Below, piece after piece: positions 35,048 through 44,615 of a stretch of DNA of 64,000 nucleotides. This stretch comes from CAZMRF01 sp964568735 (GTDB lineage: Bacteria; Acidobacteriota; Polarisedimenticolia; JACPZX01): positions 248,001 to 312,000 of the forward strand of contig CAZMRF010000001.1 of assembly GCA_964568735.1 (NCBI GenBank), in the 5' to 3' direction. The position numbers and the translations under genes were made by a program. Below the pieces are notes generated by a model that saw only the letters and a program-made list of their open reading frames with translations, did no database searches and was not told where the DNA came from. How positions within the stretch are numbered: the stretch's first letter is position 1; each line of letters begins with the position of its first letter.

Positions 35048-35369
35048 AGAGGGCCGTCCGCCGAGGGGGGCCTCCCCTCGTCATCCGATGGCGGCAGCAC
35101 CCTCTACGCCTCTCCGCCCTCCCAGGAACCGTCGTCGCTCGAAGGAACGTACCGGCGCGGGACGAACTGCGCGCCCGCAAATGTTCGTGCCGGCCACCCG
35201 AGCTTCGCATCCTCGACGGCTCGACTCGCGGCGCTCCTGTCGCGTCCCGTCGCGCGCGTCTCTCGAACAGGAGACGCGTAGAAGGTCACTCGCTCCGACT
35301 CCGCTTGCTCCCACGAGGGGGCCGGACCTATCTATTGACCGGTCTGCATTGAAGCCCACAGGGAGAATC
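35048..35369. other. Intergenic region before the ATPase-receiver operon
   Basis: 322 bases. A short hairpin CGAGGGG/CCCCTCG (35062-35080) follows the permease stop and could be a weak terminator without a T-run. TTGACC at 35335-35340 resembles a -35 box but has no partner at the right distance. The upstream in-frame extension of the next gene lacks T2SSE_N-like features and I treat it as non-coding. Confidence 0.4.
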
Positions 35370-37574
35370 ATGAGCCGCTCTCTCAAGATTGATGAAATCC
35401 TCCTGAGCTCACAGATCCTCGATCGAGAAGGCCTGACGCGCGCCTACGAGGTCCAGCAGCGCGACGGAGGCTCTCTCGGCAGGATCATCGCGCACCTCGG
35501 GCTGGCCGAAGAGGACGCCGTCTGCCGTGCCATCGCCGCGGGGGTGGGCCTGGAGAGCCCCTCGCTCGAATCGCTTTCCATCACGCAGGAGACCGCGGAT
35601 CTCCTGACGCCGAAGCTCTGCCGCAGCCGCCTCGTCGCCCCGATCGGCCGGGAGGGACGCTCGCTCCAGCTCGCGATGGCCGATCCGCTCGATGTCAATA
35701 CCATCCAGGACGTCGAGTTCAGCTCGGGCAAGCGAGTCCTGCCCTGCGTCGCAACGGAGACAGCCATCCTCGGCCTCCTGGGGCGGCTCTACAGGGAGCC
35801 CTCCGACGAGGCGAAGGCGTACGATCTCCTCTCGCGCGTCGATCCTGCCGGTGAGGCCGAGATCGCGCCGGCCCTTCCCGAGGACGCCGACATCGGCCAG
35901 CTCGCCAAGGACGTCAAGCAGCCGCCCACGATCCGCCTGGTCAACATGATCCTCAGCGACGCCGCCAGCGCGGGCGCGAGCGACGTCCATATCGAGCCCC
36001 AGGAGAGCGGCGTCCTCGTCCGGCATCGCCTGGATGGCCTGCTCCACGACGTCCTCCACCTCCCCAAGAGGCGGCAGGACGCCACGATCTCCAGGCTCAA
36101 GGTCATCGCGGGCATGGACATCTCCGAGCGGCGCAAGCCTCAGGACGGCCGCAGCCGCCTTCGCTTCCAGGGCAGGCGGATCGACCTTCGAGTCTCCACT
36201 CTGCCCACGCAGTTCGGAGAGAAGGTGGTCATCCGGCTGCTCGACAGCAGCGGCGCGAGGGTCGAGATGAGCCAGCTCGGCTTCGACCCGGCAACCCTCG
36301 GGAGATTCCAGGGGCTGCTGCGCCGCCCCCAGGGCTTCGTGCTCGTGACGGGGCCCACAGGAAGCGGGAAGACATCGACTCTTTATGCCTCATTGAACTG
36401 GGTGAAGTCCCCCACGACCAATATCATCACGGTGGAGGATCCGATCGAATACCAGATCCCCGGGATCAACCAGGTCCAGATCAACTCGAAGGCGGGCATC
36501 ACCTTCGCCTCCGGCCTGCGCTCCATCCTCAGGCAGGATCCCAACGTCGTCCTGGTCGGCGAGATCCGCGACCACGAGACGGCCGCAATTGCTCTCGAGG
36601 CGGCGCTGACCGGCCACCTGATGTTCAGCACGCTGCACACCAACGATGCCCCCGGCTCCATCACGCGGCTGCTCGATCTCGGCATCGAGCCCTACCACGT
36701 GGCCACCTCCCTGACCTGCGCACTCTCGCAGCGCCTCGTCAGACGCCTCTGTCCGGCCTGCACGGTGGAGAGGGCCCCGACGGCGGCGGCTATCGAGAGG
36801 GTCGGCGGGGAGAGCCGCCTCCCGTCCGCGCCCGTCTGGAAGGCGGGCCGCGGCTGTGACGCCTGCTCGGGCTCGGGCTACAAGGGGCGGACGGCCGTTC
36901 ACGAGCTCCTGGTCGTCACCGACGAAATCCGGGACCTGGTTTCGACCCGATCGGCGGAGCACACGCTTCGCGAAGCGGCGCGCCGCGCGGGAATGAAGAC
37001 CCTGATGGAAGACGCCCTCGTCAAGGCCGCCCAGGGGCTCACGACCCTGGAGGAGGTCGTGCGCGTCGTGCCTCCGGACGAGCCGCCGGGCATCCGCGCG
37101 CGGAGCGCGAGCCGGCCGATGGCGGTTTCTCCTCGCGAGGTCCCCCCCACGGAGAGCTCGCCGGCATTCCCCGATGGCCTCCAGCGCCGTGTCCTCGTCG
37201 TGGAGGACAGCCCTACCGTCGCCTCGGTCGTGCGGTATTTCCTCGAGCTGGAGGGCTTCGAAGTGTGCGTGGCGCAGGACGGGAACGAGGGCCTCGAGAT
37301 GGCGCGGCGGCAGCGACCCGACGTCATCGTCACCGACGTCAACATGCCCGGCATGGACGGCATGGAGATGGTGAGCGCCCTGCGCGATGACCCGCTGACG
37401 CGCGAGGTCGCCATCCTCATGCTCACCTCCGACTCCAGCGTGGAGAGGGAGACCGAGGGGTTCACGGCGGGCGCCGACGACTACATCGTCAAGCCCGTCG
37501 AGCCGCGGCGCCTTGCGGCGCGCGTGAAAGCGCTCCTGACCCGGGCACGCACGGAACAAGCCACGGCCTCATGA
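35370..37574 (+). CDS. PilB/GspE-type secretion/pilus ATPase fused to a C-terminal response-regulator receiver domain
   Basis: 734 residues from ATG 35370 (AGGGAG upstream). Residues about 1-140 are the MshEN/T2SSE_N module (DEILLSSQILDREGLTRAYE). Residues about 180-560 are the motor: Walker A GPTGSGKTSTLYA, Walker B SILRQDPNVVLVGEIRD, His box STLHTNDAPGSITRLLDLG and a tetra-Cys zinc site (CPAC ... CDAC). A Pro/Ser linker leads to a receiver domain (about 606-725): acidic pair in LVVEDSP, phospho-acceptor Asp656 in VTDVNMPGMDG, and Lys in YIVKPVEP. PilB-type ATPases power type IV pilus extension or type II secretion. A covalent receiver is unusual and implies control by phosphorylation. No other pilus or T2SS gene is in the window. 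Its stop overlaps the next ATG (ATGA). Confidence 0.92.
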   Translation: MSRSLKIDEILLSSQILDREGLTRAYEVQQRDGGSLGRIIAHLGLAEEDAVCRAIAAGVGLESPSLESLSITQETADLLTPKLCRSRLVAPIGREGRSLQLAMADPLDVNTIQDVEFSSGKRVLPCVATETAILGLLGRLYREPSDEAKAYDLLSRVDPAGEAEIAPALPEDADIGQLAKDVKQPPTIRLVNMILSDAASAGASDVHIEPQESGVLVRHRLDGLLHDVLHLPKRRQDATISRLKVIAGMDISERRKPQDGRSRLRFQGRRIDLRVSTLPTQFGEKVVIRLLDSSGARVEMSQLGFDPATLGRFQGLLRRPQGFVLVTGPTGSGKTSTLYASLNWVKSPTTNIITVEDPIEYQIPGINQVQINSKAGITFASGLRSILRQDPNVVLVGEIRDHETAAIALEAALTGHLMFSTLHTNDAPGSITRLLDLGIEPYHVATSLTCALSQRLVRRLCPACTVERAPTAAAIERVGGESRLPSAPVWKAGRGCDACSGSGYKGRTAVHELLVVTDEIRDLVSTRSAEHTLREAARRAGMKTLMEDALVKAAQGLTTLEEVVRVVPPDEPPGIRARSASRPMAVSPREVPPTESSPAFPDGLQRRVLVVEDSPTVASVVRYFLELEGFEVCVAQDGNEGLEMARRQRPDVIVTDVNMPGMDGMEMVSALRDDPLTREVAILMLTSDSSVERETEGFTAGADDYIVKPVEPRRLAARVKALLTRARTEQATAS

Positions 37575-38197
37575 GAGGTCGGCGGCTCGTCACAACCATA
37601 GGCGTCTCTCTCTGGTCCGCCTCCGTGGTCGCCGGCCTCGGGATCCTCCTCGACTACGATACGACTCCAGGCGATGCGGGAGAGCCGCCGCAACGCTGGC
37701 CCCCGTCGAGCCTCCTCGATCGTGCATCCGGAAGGTGGACGATCGTCATGGTGGCCCACCCGAAGTGTCCCTGCACGCGCGCGAGCCTCGCGGAGCTGGA
37801 TCGAATCATGGCAAGAGGCGGTGACCGCCTTCAGGCCTTCGTGCTCTTCCTCGCCCCGTCCAGCGCGGGCGCGGCCTGGGCCGAGAGCGACCTCTGGGAG
37901 CGCGCCTCGTCCATCCCGGGCGTTCAGTCCGTCAAGGACGTCGACGGGCTGGAGGCCATGCGGTTCCGCTGCGTCACGTCGGGCCACGCGCTGCTCTACG
38001 ACCCCGCCGGAGAACGGAAGTACAGCGGCGGGATCACCGCCTCGCGCGGCCATGAGGGGGGCAACATCGGCAGCCTCGCCATCATCAGCGCCCTCGAAGG
38101 CCTGCCCGTCGCGACGGAGGCCGCGGCCGTCTTCGGGTGCCCCCTGCACGAAATGGAAGTGGAACTGCATCGGATGGATTCATCATGGCCGAAGTGA
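37571..38197 (+). CDS. RedB-like thioredoxin-fold membrane protein
   Basis: 208 residues, ATGA overlap with the ATPase gene. An N-terminal membrane helix (TTIGVSLWSASVVAGLGILL) is followed by a domain opening with TIVMVAHPKCPCTRASLAEL. The Cys66-x-Cys68 pair sits where thioredoxins carry CxxC. Near the C-terminus is FGCPLHEMEVEL with a third Cys. I recall this as the 'RedB' type of protein seen next to sensor kinases in planctomycetes and acidobacteria. The redox role is inferred from the fold only. It is probably periplasmic-facing and overlaps the hybrid kinase gene by 13 bases, suggesting it feeds a redox or assembly signal to that operon. Confidence 0.75.
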   Translation: MRGRRLVTTIGVSLWSASVVAGLGILLDYDTTPGDAGEPPQRWPPSSLLDRASGRWTIVMVAHPKCPCTRASLAELDRIMARGGDRLQAFVLFLAPSSAGAAWAESDLWERASSIPGVQSVKDVDGLEAMRFRCVTSGHALLYDPAGERKYSGGITASRGHEGGNIGSLAIISALEGLPVATEAAAVFGCPLHEMEVELHRMDSSWPK

Positions 38198-41100
38198 GCG
38201 TGGATCCCAGGCTCAGTGACGTGGTCCATCGAAGAGCTGCCTCCCTGCTCGCGGAGGCCCGCGACGTCATCACCAGGAGGACCGACCGCCTCCTCACGGG
38301 GCTGCTCCTGGCCGAGCTCACAACGGGGTTCGCCGCCGCGTTGTGGCTCTCCCCGACGACCTGGCGGGGAATCTCGAGCAACACCCACCCGCATGTCTGG
38401 GCGGCCCTCCTCCTGGGTCCCCTGATCGTCCTCCTCCCGCTGGTCCTCACCCTCCTGCGCCCGGGAGCCGTCGTGACCCGGCACGTCGTCGCCGCCGCTC
38501 AGATGCTGATGGCGGGCCTGCTGATCCAGTTCACCGAAGGGAGGATCGAGACCCATTTCATCATCTTTGGCTCGCTGGCCTTCCTGGCCTTCTACAGGGA
38601 CTGGCCCGTGCTCGTGACGGCCTCGGCGGTGACCGCGATGGAGCACGTGATCCGGGGCGTCTTCTGGCCTCAGTCCGTCTACGGCGTGGCCGCCGCGAGC
38701 ATCTGGCGGTCCATGGAACATGGGGGGTGGGTGGTCTTCACAGACGTGTTTCTCATCGCCTCCTGCCGCCTGGCTCTCCGCGAGATGTCCGAGAGCGCGG
38801 AGAAGCGAGCGCAGCTCGAGACGATCAAGGACACCATCGAGCAGGAGATCGCCGACAGGACCGCCGAGCTGAAGGCAGGCGAGGAGAGGTTCAGGATCCT
38901 GTCGACCTCGTCGCCGGTGGGGATCTTCCAGACCGACGCCGCGGGAGAGTGCCTCTATACGAACCCGCGGCTCCGGGCCATGACCGGCCTCAGTTTTGGC
39001 GAGTGTCTCGGTGATGGCTGGAGCCGCGCCGTCCACCCCGAGGACAGAATGGCGGTCACGCGCGAGTGGGCCATCGCCGCAGCGCAGGGCAACGACTTCT
39101 CGCGCGAGTTCCGGATCGGACGCCCTGACGGGACCGTAAGGTGGGCTCACTCCCGCTCCTCGAAACTGACCGATGAGTCGGGCACGATCACGGGATTCGT
39201 CGGCACGGTCGAGGACGTCACCGATCGCAAGCTGTTCGAAGGAGAGCTGCGGAAGGCCAAGGATGCCGCGGAGGCCGCCACGCGCGCCAAGTCGTCCTTC
39301 CTGGCGAACATGAGCCACGAGATCCGCACGCCGATGAACGGGGTGATCGGGATGACGGGGCTGCTCCTCGAGACGAACCTGAATGCCGAGCAGCGGGAGT
39401 ACGCCGAGACGGTCCGCAGCTCGGGACAGGCCCTGCTCTCCATCATCAACGATATCCTGGATTTCTCGAAGATCGAAGCGGGGAAGATGCAGCTCGAGAT
39501 GCTCGACTTCGACCTCCGGACGACCGTCGAGGAGTGCGTGGAGCTGCTCGCCGAGCGAGCCCAGGCGAGAAAGCTCGAGATCGCCTGCCTGGTGCACCAC
39601 GACGCTCCGGCCGTCCTGCGCGGCGACCCCGGCCGTCTCCGGCAGATCCTGATCAACTTCCTCAGCAACGCCGTCAAGTTCACCGAGAAGGGCGAGGTCA
39701 TCGCGAGGGCCCGGCTGGCCTCCCCTCCCCGCGACGGGCGCGTCACGATCCGCTTCGAGGTGACCGACACGGGCATCGGCATTCCTCCCGAGGCGCAGGC
39801 GCGGCTCTTCAACCCCTTCACACAGGCCGATGACTCGACGACGCGAAGGTACGGCGGCACGGGGCTGGGCCTGGCCATCTGCAAGCAGCTCGCGGAGCTG
39901 ATGGGAGGTGAGGTCGGCCTGGAGAGCGCACCGGGGAAAGGAAGCACTTTCTGGTTCACGGCGACGCTGGAAGCCCGACCCGAGACCGCGCTCGTGCTGC
40001 CCAGCCCTCGTGAAGACCTCAGGGGGCTGAGGGTCCTCATCGTCGACGACAATGCGACGAACCGGAAGATCCTCCAGGGGCTCACGCGCCTGTGGGGGAT
40101 GGCGGGCGAGGGCGCGGCGAGCGCGCGCAGCGCGCTCGAGATGCTCCGCGCCGCGGCCGGCGCCGCGCCCCACGATCTGGCGATCCTCGACATGCAGATG
40201 CCCGACATGGACGGGATCGAGCTGGCCCGGGCGATCCGATCGGACCCACGCCTCGCACGCATCCCGTTGCTGATGATGACCTCGATGGGCGTGCGCGGGA
40301 ACGCCGAAGACTGCCGTCAGGCAGGGGTGAACGCCTTCCTCACGAAGCCCGTGAGGCAGTCCCAGCTCTACGACTCCATCAGGACCATGATGGGCGCCCC
40401 CGCCCCCTCGGCATCCCCGGAGGATCCGCCGAACCTCGTCACCGCCCACGGGCTGAGGGAGGCCGAGGCTCGCAAGCGCATGCGGGTCCTCGTGGTGGAG
40501 GACAACGAGGTGAACCAGATGGTGGCCATCCGCATGCTGGACAAGCTGGGCTATCGATCAGATGTCGCCGCGAACGGACTGGAAGCCGTCGAGGCCGCCT
40601 CCCGGATACGCTACGACGCCATCCTGATGGACTGCCAGATGCCGGAGATGGACGGCTTCGAGGCCACCCGGGCGATTCGCGAATCCGAGGCCGCCCGCGG
40701 CCTTCGGACGCCCATCATCGCCATGACGGCCAACGCGCTCCAGTCCGATCGCGAGGAGTGCCTCCACTCCGGGATGGACGACTACCTGGCGAAGCCGGTG
40801 CAGAAGGCGACCCTGGGGGAATCCCTCCGCCGATGGCTGGCAGAGGGCTCGCGCAGCGGAACGGAGTCCGCCGCCGGAGCGCCCGGCGGGGCCTCGGGCG
40901 AGACGGCCCGGGGTGTCAGCAGCAGCCTCAGCTCCGCAACGGGAGAAGGCCCTACCATCCCGGCGGTTGATCCCCGCGTGCTCGCAGCCCTGGCTGGAGA
41001 AGGGCCCGCTCCTGACAGCGAGTTCCTCGGCCTGCTGATCGATCAGTTCCTCGAGGAGTCAGCCAAGCGGCTGGCGTCGCTGCGACAGGCGGCTGCCGGC

Positions 41101-41319
41101 TCCCAGCCGGAGGCGCTCAGGGATTCAGCCCATTCCCTGCGCGGCAGCTCCGGAGTCATCGGAGCCAGGCACCTCTCCGCGCTGTGCGTCCAGCTGGAAG
41201 CGAAAGGCAAGTCGGGATCGCTCGATGGGATTGACGCGCTCCTGGATCAGCTCGAGCAGGAGATGCAGCGCGTCCGCGAGGCGCTCGCCGGCCACAGGAC
41301 GGAGGCGGCCACGTTCTGA
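38185..41319 (+). CDS. Hybrid sensor histidine kinase (TM sensor-PAS-HisKA-HATPase-REC-REC-Hpt)
   Basis: 1044 residues. The N-terminal 200 residues hold about six membrane helices (LLTGLLLAELTTGFAAALWL; ITHF-like stretch RIETHFIIFGSLAFLAFYRD). Then come a coiled coil, a PAS domain (FRILSTSSPVGIFQTDAAGE, with PAC motif ITGFVGTVEDVTDRK), the H-box SHEIRTPMNG (His378) and ATPase motifs (INFLSNAVKFTEKG, DTGIGIPPEA, GTGLGLAICKQL). Receiver 1 has Asp669 (ILDMQMPDMDG) and receiver 2 Asp816 (LMDCQMPEMDG). A C-terminal Hpt domain has likely phospho-His983 in AHSLRGSSG. This is a complete His-Asp-His phosphorelay in one protein that still needs a final receiver. The only receiver in the operon is on the PilB-like ATPase. 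Confidence 0.93.
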   Translation: MAEVSVDPRLSDVVHRRAASLLAEARDVITRRTDRLLTGLLLAELTTGFAAALWLSPTTWRGISSNTHPHVWAALLLGPLIVLLPLVLTLLRPGAVVTRHVVAAAQMLMAGLLIQFTEGRIETHFIIFGSLAFLAFYRDWPVLVTASAVTAMEHVIRGVFWPQSVYGVAAASIWRSMEHGGWVVFTDVFLIASCRLALREMSESAEKRAQLETIKDTIEQEIADRTAELKAGEERFRILSTSSPVGIFQTDAAGECLYTNPRLRAMTGLSFGECLGDGWSRAVHPEDRMAVTREWAIAAAQGNDFSREFRIGRPDGTVRWAHSRSSKLTDESGTITGFVGTVEDVTDRKLFEGELRKAKDAAEAATRAKSSFLANMSHEIRTPMNGVIGMTGLLLETNLNAEQREYAETVRSSGQALLSIINDILDFSKIEAGKMQLEMLDFDLRTTVEECVELLAERAQARKLEIACLVHHDAPAVLRGDPGRLRQILINFLSNAVKFTEKGEVIARARLASPPRDGRVTIRFEVTDTGIGIPPEAQARLFNPFTQADDSTTRRYGGTGLGLAICKQLAELMGGEVGLESAPGKGSTFWFTATLEARPETALVLPSPREDLRGLRVLIVDDNATNRKILQGLTRLWGMAGEGAASARSALEMLRAAAGAAPHDLAILDMQMPDMDGIELARAIRSDPRLARIPLLMMTSMGVRGNAEDCRQAGVNAFLTKPVRQSQLYDSIRTMMGAPAPSASPEDPPNLVTAHGLREAEARKRMRVLVVEDNEVNQMVAIRMLDKLGYRSDVAANGLEAVEAASRIRYDAILMDCQMPEMDGFEATRAIRESEAARGLRTPIIAMTANALQSDREECLHSGMDDYLAKPVQKATLGESLRRWLAEGSRSGTESAAGAPGGASGETARGVSSSLSSATGEGPTIPAVDPRVLAALAGEGPAPDSEFLGLLIDQFLEESAKRLASLRQAAAGSQPEALRDSAHSLRGSSGVIGARHLSALCVQLEAKGKSGSLDGIDALLDQLEQEMQRVREALAGHRTEAATF

Positions 41320-41382
41320 GGCGCCAGCCGGTTCCGGCCGCTCGACCTTCCGGAAGTTGTGCCCGATTCGGGGGTGGTCCGC

Positions 41383-43005
41383 TCAGGCGCGGGGGGCCGA
41401 CAGGATCGCCCGCGAGGCGAGCTCGGCGGGGGCGCAGGTGAGGCCGCCGCCGGGATGGGTGCCCATCCCGCAGAGGTAGAGGCCGGCCACCGGCGTTGCG
41501 TGGGCGTGGCACTCGGGGACGGGGCGGATCAGGATCTGATCCAGCGCCTGCTCGCCGTGGTGGATGTGGCCTCCCGTCACGCCGTATTCGGATTCGATGT
41601 CGGGGGGCGCCAGCACTTTCATGGCGAGAGTCATCGCGCGCGTCCCCGGCGCATGCTCCTCGAGGATCCCGACGACGCGATCCCCCAGCCGCGCACGCGC
41701 TTCGTCGCTCCACCCGCCCTCGAGATTCGTCGGGACGAAGTGAACCAGGATGGAGACAACACCTCCTCCGCCGAGCGGGCCTCGAGCCGGCGAAGGCCGA
41801 GAACCACCGGCTCCGGCGGCCGGGGTCGGGTCTGAGAGGCGCCCTTCCGCACCTGGCCCCCCGGTTGGGACGTAGATCTCCAGAATGGGCCTTTCTGGGA
41901 GTTTCCGGTACTTGATCGGGTCGAAGGCTCTCTCGAGATCATCGAGGCGGGCTCCCGTGCGGGCACGATCGACTCTCCCCTCCGGGTGCGCCTTGAAGCG
42001 GGGCTCCCCCCCGAGCGCCAGGAGGACCTGCGCCGTCGAGCCACGCATCCTGTAGCCTTCGATTCTGCGGAGCAGACGCTCACCCAACGCGCCGGCGGGC
42101 ACGAGATCGAGCAGGGCACGCCTGGGATCGCAGGACGCGGCCACGATCCGGGATCCGATCTTCCGGTCTCCCTCGATCTCGACCCCCTGCACTCCCGCGG
42201 CGTCCACCAGGATCCTCGTGACGTGCGCCGAGGTCATGATCTCCACGCCCCGAGCCCGCGCAGCCCTCTCCAGAGCGGCGATGAGAGCGGGCCCGTCTCC
42301 CTCGACACCGGCCCCGGCCAGCGCTTCCCAGATGAGGAGGTTGCCGGCGCTGCCGGGCGAGCGCGGCCCCATCCAGTTGCCGGCGATGGCCGGCAGCGCC
42401 AGGCTGGCCTTGAGGAGATCCCCCTCGAACCACTCCCCCAGCCAGTCGGCCACGCTCATGGGAGGCACGCGCAGCAGCTCCATCATCGCCGCACGGCCGA
42501 GGCTCCTCACCTTGAGGGCGCGGCGTACCAGCTCGGCGAAGCCCATCGACTCCGGGTCGATGAGGTTCACGGGAGGGGTCGTCAGGAAATCGGCCAGGAG
42601 GCTCCGGATCGGCCCGGGCTTCGAGTGGTAGTCCAGCCAGGCCGCTCCGTCGCGAGCGGAGCGCGCCGCGATCGCCTTCGCGGCGATGGCAGGATCTCCG
42701 TCGATCCAGATCCCCTCGCCGGGCGTGCGGAGGGCGAGGTGGCCGGGGCGGACGCCGCGGCGGCGCAGCCCATGCTTCTCCAGCTCCAGCGCGGAGATGA
42801 TGCTTTCCCTCAGGCGCGAGCTGTCGTGGAGGAGGCCGGGGCTCCTGAAGCCGGGGTGGAACTCCTCCCCGGAGGCGAGCCCGCCGGCGGAGGCCCTGCG
42901 CTCGACGACGACGACCTTCCTGCCCGCTCCCGCGAGGAGGCCCGCTGTCGCGAGTCCGTTGGGGCCCGCGCCGATGACGATGACGTCGTAGCCGGAAGGC
43001 CCCAT
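41383..43005 (-). CDS. FAD-dependent oxidoreductase, PYROXD2/phytoene-desaturase-like (second of pair)
   Basis: 540 residues; ATG 43005 is preferred because it overlaps the previous stop by one base (TGATG) and starts directly with the FAD-binding fold YDVIVIGAGPNGLATAGLLA. Further family features are the second nucleotide strand VVVVERRASAGGLASGEEFH and the C-terminal FAD contact GLYLCGMGTHPGGGLTCAPA, with ESEYGVTGGHIHHGEQALDQ just before. Residues about 400-430 are a Pro/Gly/Ala-rich insertion (ending ARGPLGGGGVV) not seen in its upstream paralogue. The family resembles carotenoid desaturases and eukaryotic PYROXD2, whose substrates are poorly known. It is the last gene of the GcvT-like operon. 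Long upstream in-frame sequence belongs to the neighbouring gene in another phase. Confidence 0.88.
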   Translation of the reverse strand: MGPSGYDVIVIGAGPNGLATAGLLAGAGRKVVVVERRASAGGLASGEEFHPGFRSPGLLHDSSRLRESIISALELEKHGLRRRGVRPGHLALRTPGEGIWIDGDPAIAAKAIAARSARDGAAWLDYHSKPGPIRSLLADFLTTPPVNLIDPESMGFAELVRRALKVRSLGRAAMMELLRVPPMSVADWLGEWFEGDLLKASLALPAIAGNWMGPRSPGSAGNLLIWEALAGAGVEGDGPALIAALERAARARGVEIMTSAHVTRILVDAAGVQGVEIEGDRKIGSRIVAASCDPRRALLDLVPAGALGERLLRRIEGYRMRGSTAQVLLALGGEPRFKAHPEGRVDRARTGARLDDLERAFDPIKYRKLPERPILEIYVPTGGPGAEGRLSDPTPAAGAGGSRPSPARGPLGGGGVVSILVHFVPTNLEGGWSDEARARLGDRVVGILEEHAPGTRAMTLAMKVLAPPDIESEYGVTGGHIHHGEQALDQILIRPVPECHAHATPVAGLYLCGMGTHPGGGLTCAPAELASRAILSAPRA

Positions 43006-44615
43006 CAGATCTCTCCCGACGCGAGGAGCGCCTTCGAGGCGAGCTCTCCCGGGGCGCCCATGATCCCTCCGCCCGGATGCGCCCCCGACGCCGCTATCCA
43101 GAGGCGCCTCACCGGCGTCCTGTACCTCGCCCAGCCGGCCGCGGGCCTCAGGAAGAGAAGCTGATCCAGGCTCAGCTCGCCGTGGAAGATGTTCCCCTCC
43201 GTGAGGCCGAACTCCTGCTCCAGGTCCCACGGGGTGAGGACCTGGCGGTGGAGGATGGACTGCTTCAAGCTCGGGCAGTACTCGGCCAGCGTGTCCACGA
43301 CCGCGTCCCCGAAGGCCTCCCGCCTCTGCGGCCAGCTCGAAGGCCCTTCCTTGATCGCGTAGGGCGCGTACTGGACGAAGCAGGAGACGACGTGCTTGCC
43401 GGGAGGCGCGACCGTCGGATCCACGAGCGAGGGGATGACGACGTTCAAATAGGGCCGTTCGGAGTAGTCCCCGTACTTCGCCTGATCGTAGGCCCGCTCC
43501 AGGTAATCGATGCCCGGCGCGATCGCGATGTCCCCGCGCAGCCAGGGGCCGTCGCCCGGGCGGCAGGTGAACTCCGGGACGCGGTCCACGGCGAGGTTCA
43601 CCTTGCCGCTGCTTCCGCGCATCTTGAAGCGCCGTATCTGCGCGGCGAACTCCGGATCGAGGTTCTCCTCTCCAACCAGCCTGAAGAAGGTCCGGTGGGG
43701 ATCGAGCCCGGAGACGACCGCTTTCGCCCGGATCTCGTCGCCCGACTCCAGCACGACGCCCGAGGCGACCCTGTCGCGGATGAGAGCCTTGCTCACCGGA
43801 GCGCTCGTCAGGATCTCCGCCCCGTAGGCCCGTGCCGCGCGGGCAATCGCGTTGCTCACCTCCCCCGTGCCGCCCCTCGCGAAGCCCCAAGCCCTGAAGG
43901 CGCCGTCGATCTCACCCATGTAGTGGTGCAGGAGAACGTACGCCGTGCCGGGAGATCGCACGCCCAGGAAGGTTCCGATGATCCCGCTCACGGACATGGG
44001 AGCCTTCAAGATTTCGCTCTCGAACCACTCGTCGAGGAAGTCCACGGAGGACATGGTCATGAGCTTGAAGTTCAGGTAGCGGAGATCCTCGCTGTAGCGG
44101 CCCATCTCGCGGGTCAGCCTGAGGAGCCGGACCAGCTCGCGGGGATCGAAGGAGGCGGGGTCGGGAGCTGGAGAGTCGATGACGGTCTTCGCGAAGCGCG
44201 CCAGCCTCGTCATCGCGAGGCCGAACTCGGGGTAGATCTCCGCATCGCGCGCGGAGAACTTCGAGATCTCGCGCCGGTTCTCGTGGCCGTCGGGCCCGCG
44301 CGTCAGGCATCGCCCGTCGGGCAGCGGAAGGAAGGAGTACTCGAGCGGGATGATCTCCAGGCCATGGCGGGGCAGGTCCAGCTCCCGGATGATGTGAGGC
44401 CGGAAAAGGCTCACCACGTAGGAGCAGACGGAGAAGGTGAAGCCGGGGAAGACTTCCTCGCTGACGGCGGCGCCGCCGAGGACGTGGCGCCGCTCGAGCA
44501 CCAGCACCTTCCTCCCCGCCCGGGCCAGGTAGGCCGCGCAGGTCAGCCCGTTGTGGCCTCCGCCCACGATGATGGCGTCGTAGCTGCTGCGTGAAGGACG
44601 CCCCGTGCCGCTCAC
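43005..44615 (-). CDS. FAD-dependent oxidoreductase, PYROXD2/phytoene-desaturase-like (first of pair)
   Basis: 536 residues from GTG 44615, which overlaps the GcvT-like stop (GTGA). FAD fold YDAIIVGGGHNGLTCAAYLA, then VLVLERRHVLGGAAVSEEVF. Characteristic PYROXD2-type blocks follow: GFTFSVCSYVVSLFRPHIIR, FLDEWFESEILKAPMSVSGI, GTFLGVRSPGTAYVLLHHYM. The C-terminal motif is WIAASGAHPGGGIMGAPGEL. The CPSLKQSILHRQVLTPWDLE and GLTEGNIFHGELSLDQL blocks parallel those of the downstream paralogue, indicating tandem duplication with divergence. It likely oxidises an unsaturated or amine-type substrate in the cytoplasm; the acceptor is unknown. Regulation is presumably from the promoter upstream of the GcvT-like gene. 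Confidence 0.9.
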   Translation of the reverse strand: MSGTGRPSRSSYDAIIVGGGHNGLTCAAYLARAGRKVLVLERRHVLGGAAVSEEVFPGFTFSVCSYVVSLFRPHIIRELDLPRHGLEIIPLEYSFLPLPDGRCLTRGPDGHENRREISKFSARDAEIYPEFGLAMTRLARFAKTVIDSPAPDPASFDPRELVRLLRLTREMGRYSEDLRYLNFKLMTMSSVDFLDEWFESEILKAPMSVSGIIGTFLGVRSPGTAYVLLHHYMGEIDGAFRAWGFARGGTGEVSNAIARAARAYGAEILTSAPVSKALIRDRVASGVVLESGDEIRAKAVVSGLDPHRTFFRLVGEENLDPEFAAQIRRFKMRGSSGKVNLAVDRVPEFTCRPGDGPWLRGDIAIAPGIDYLERAYDQAKYGDYSERPYLNVVIPSLVDPTVAPPGKHVVSCFVQYAPYAIKEGPSSWPQRREAFGDAVVDTLAEYCPSLKQSILHRQVLTPWDLEQEFGLTEGNIFHGELSLDQLLFLRPAAGWARYRTPVRRLWIAASGAHPGGGIMGAPGELASKALLASGEI

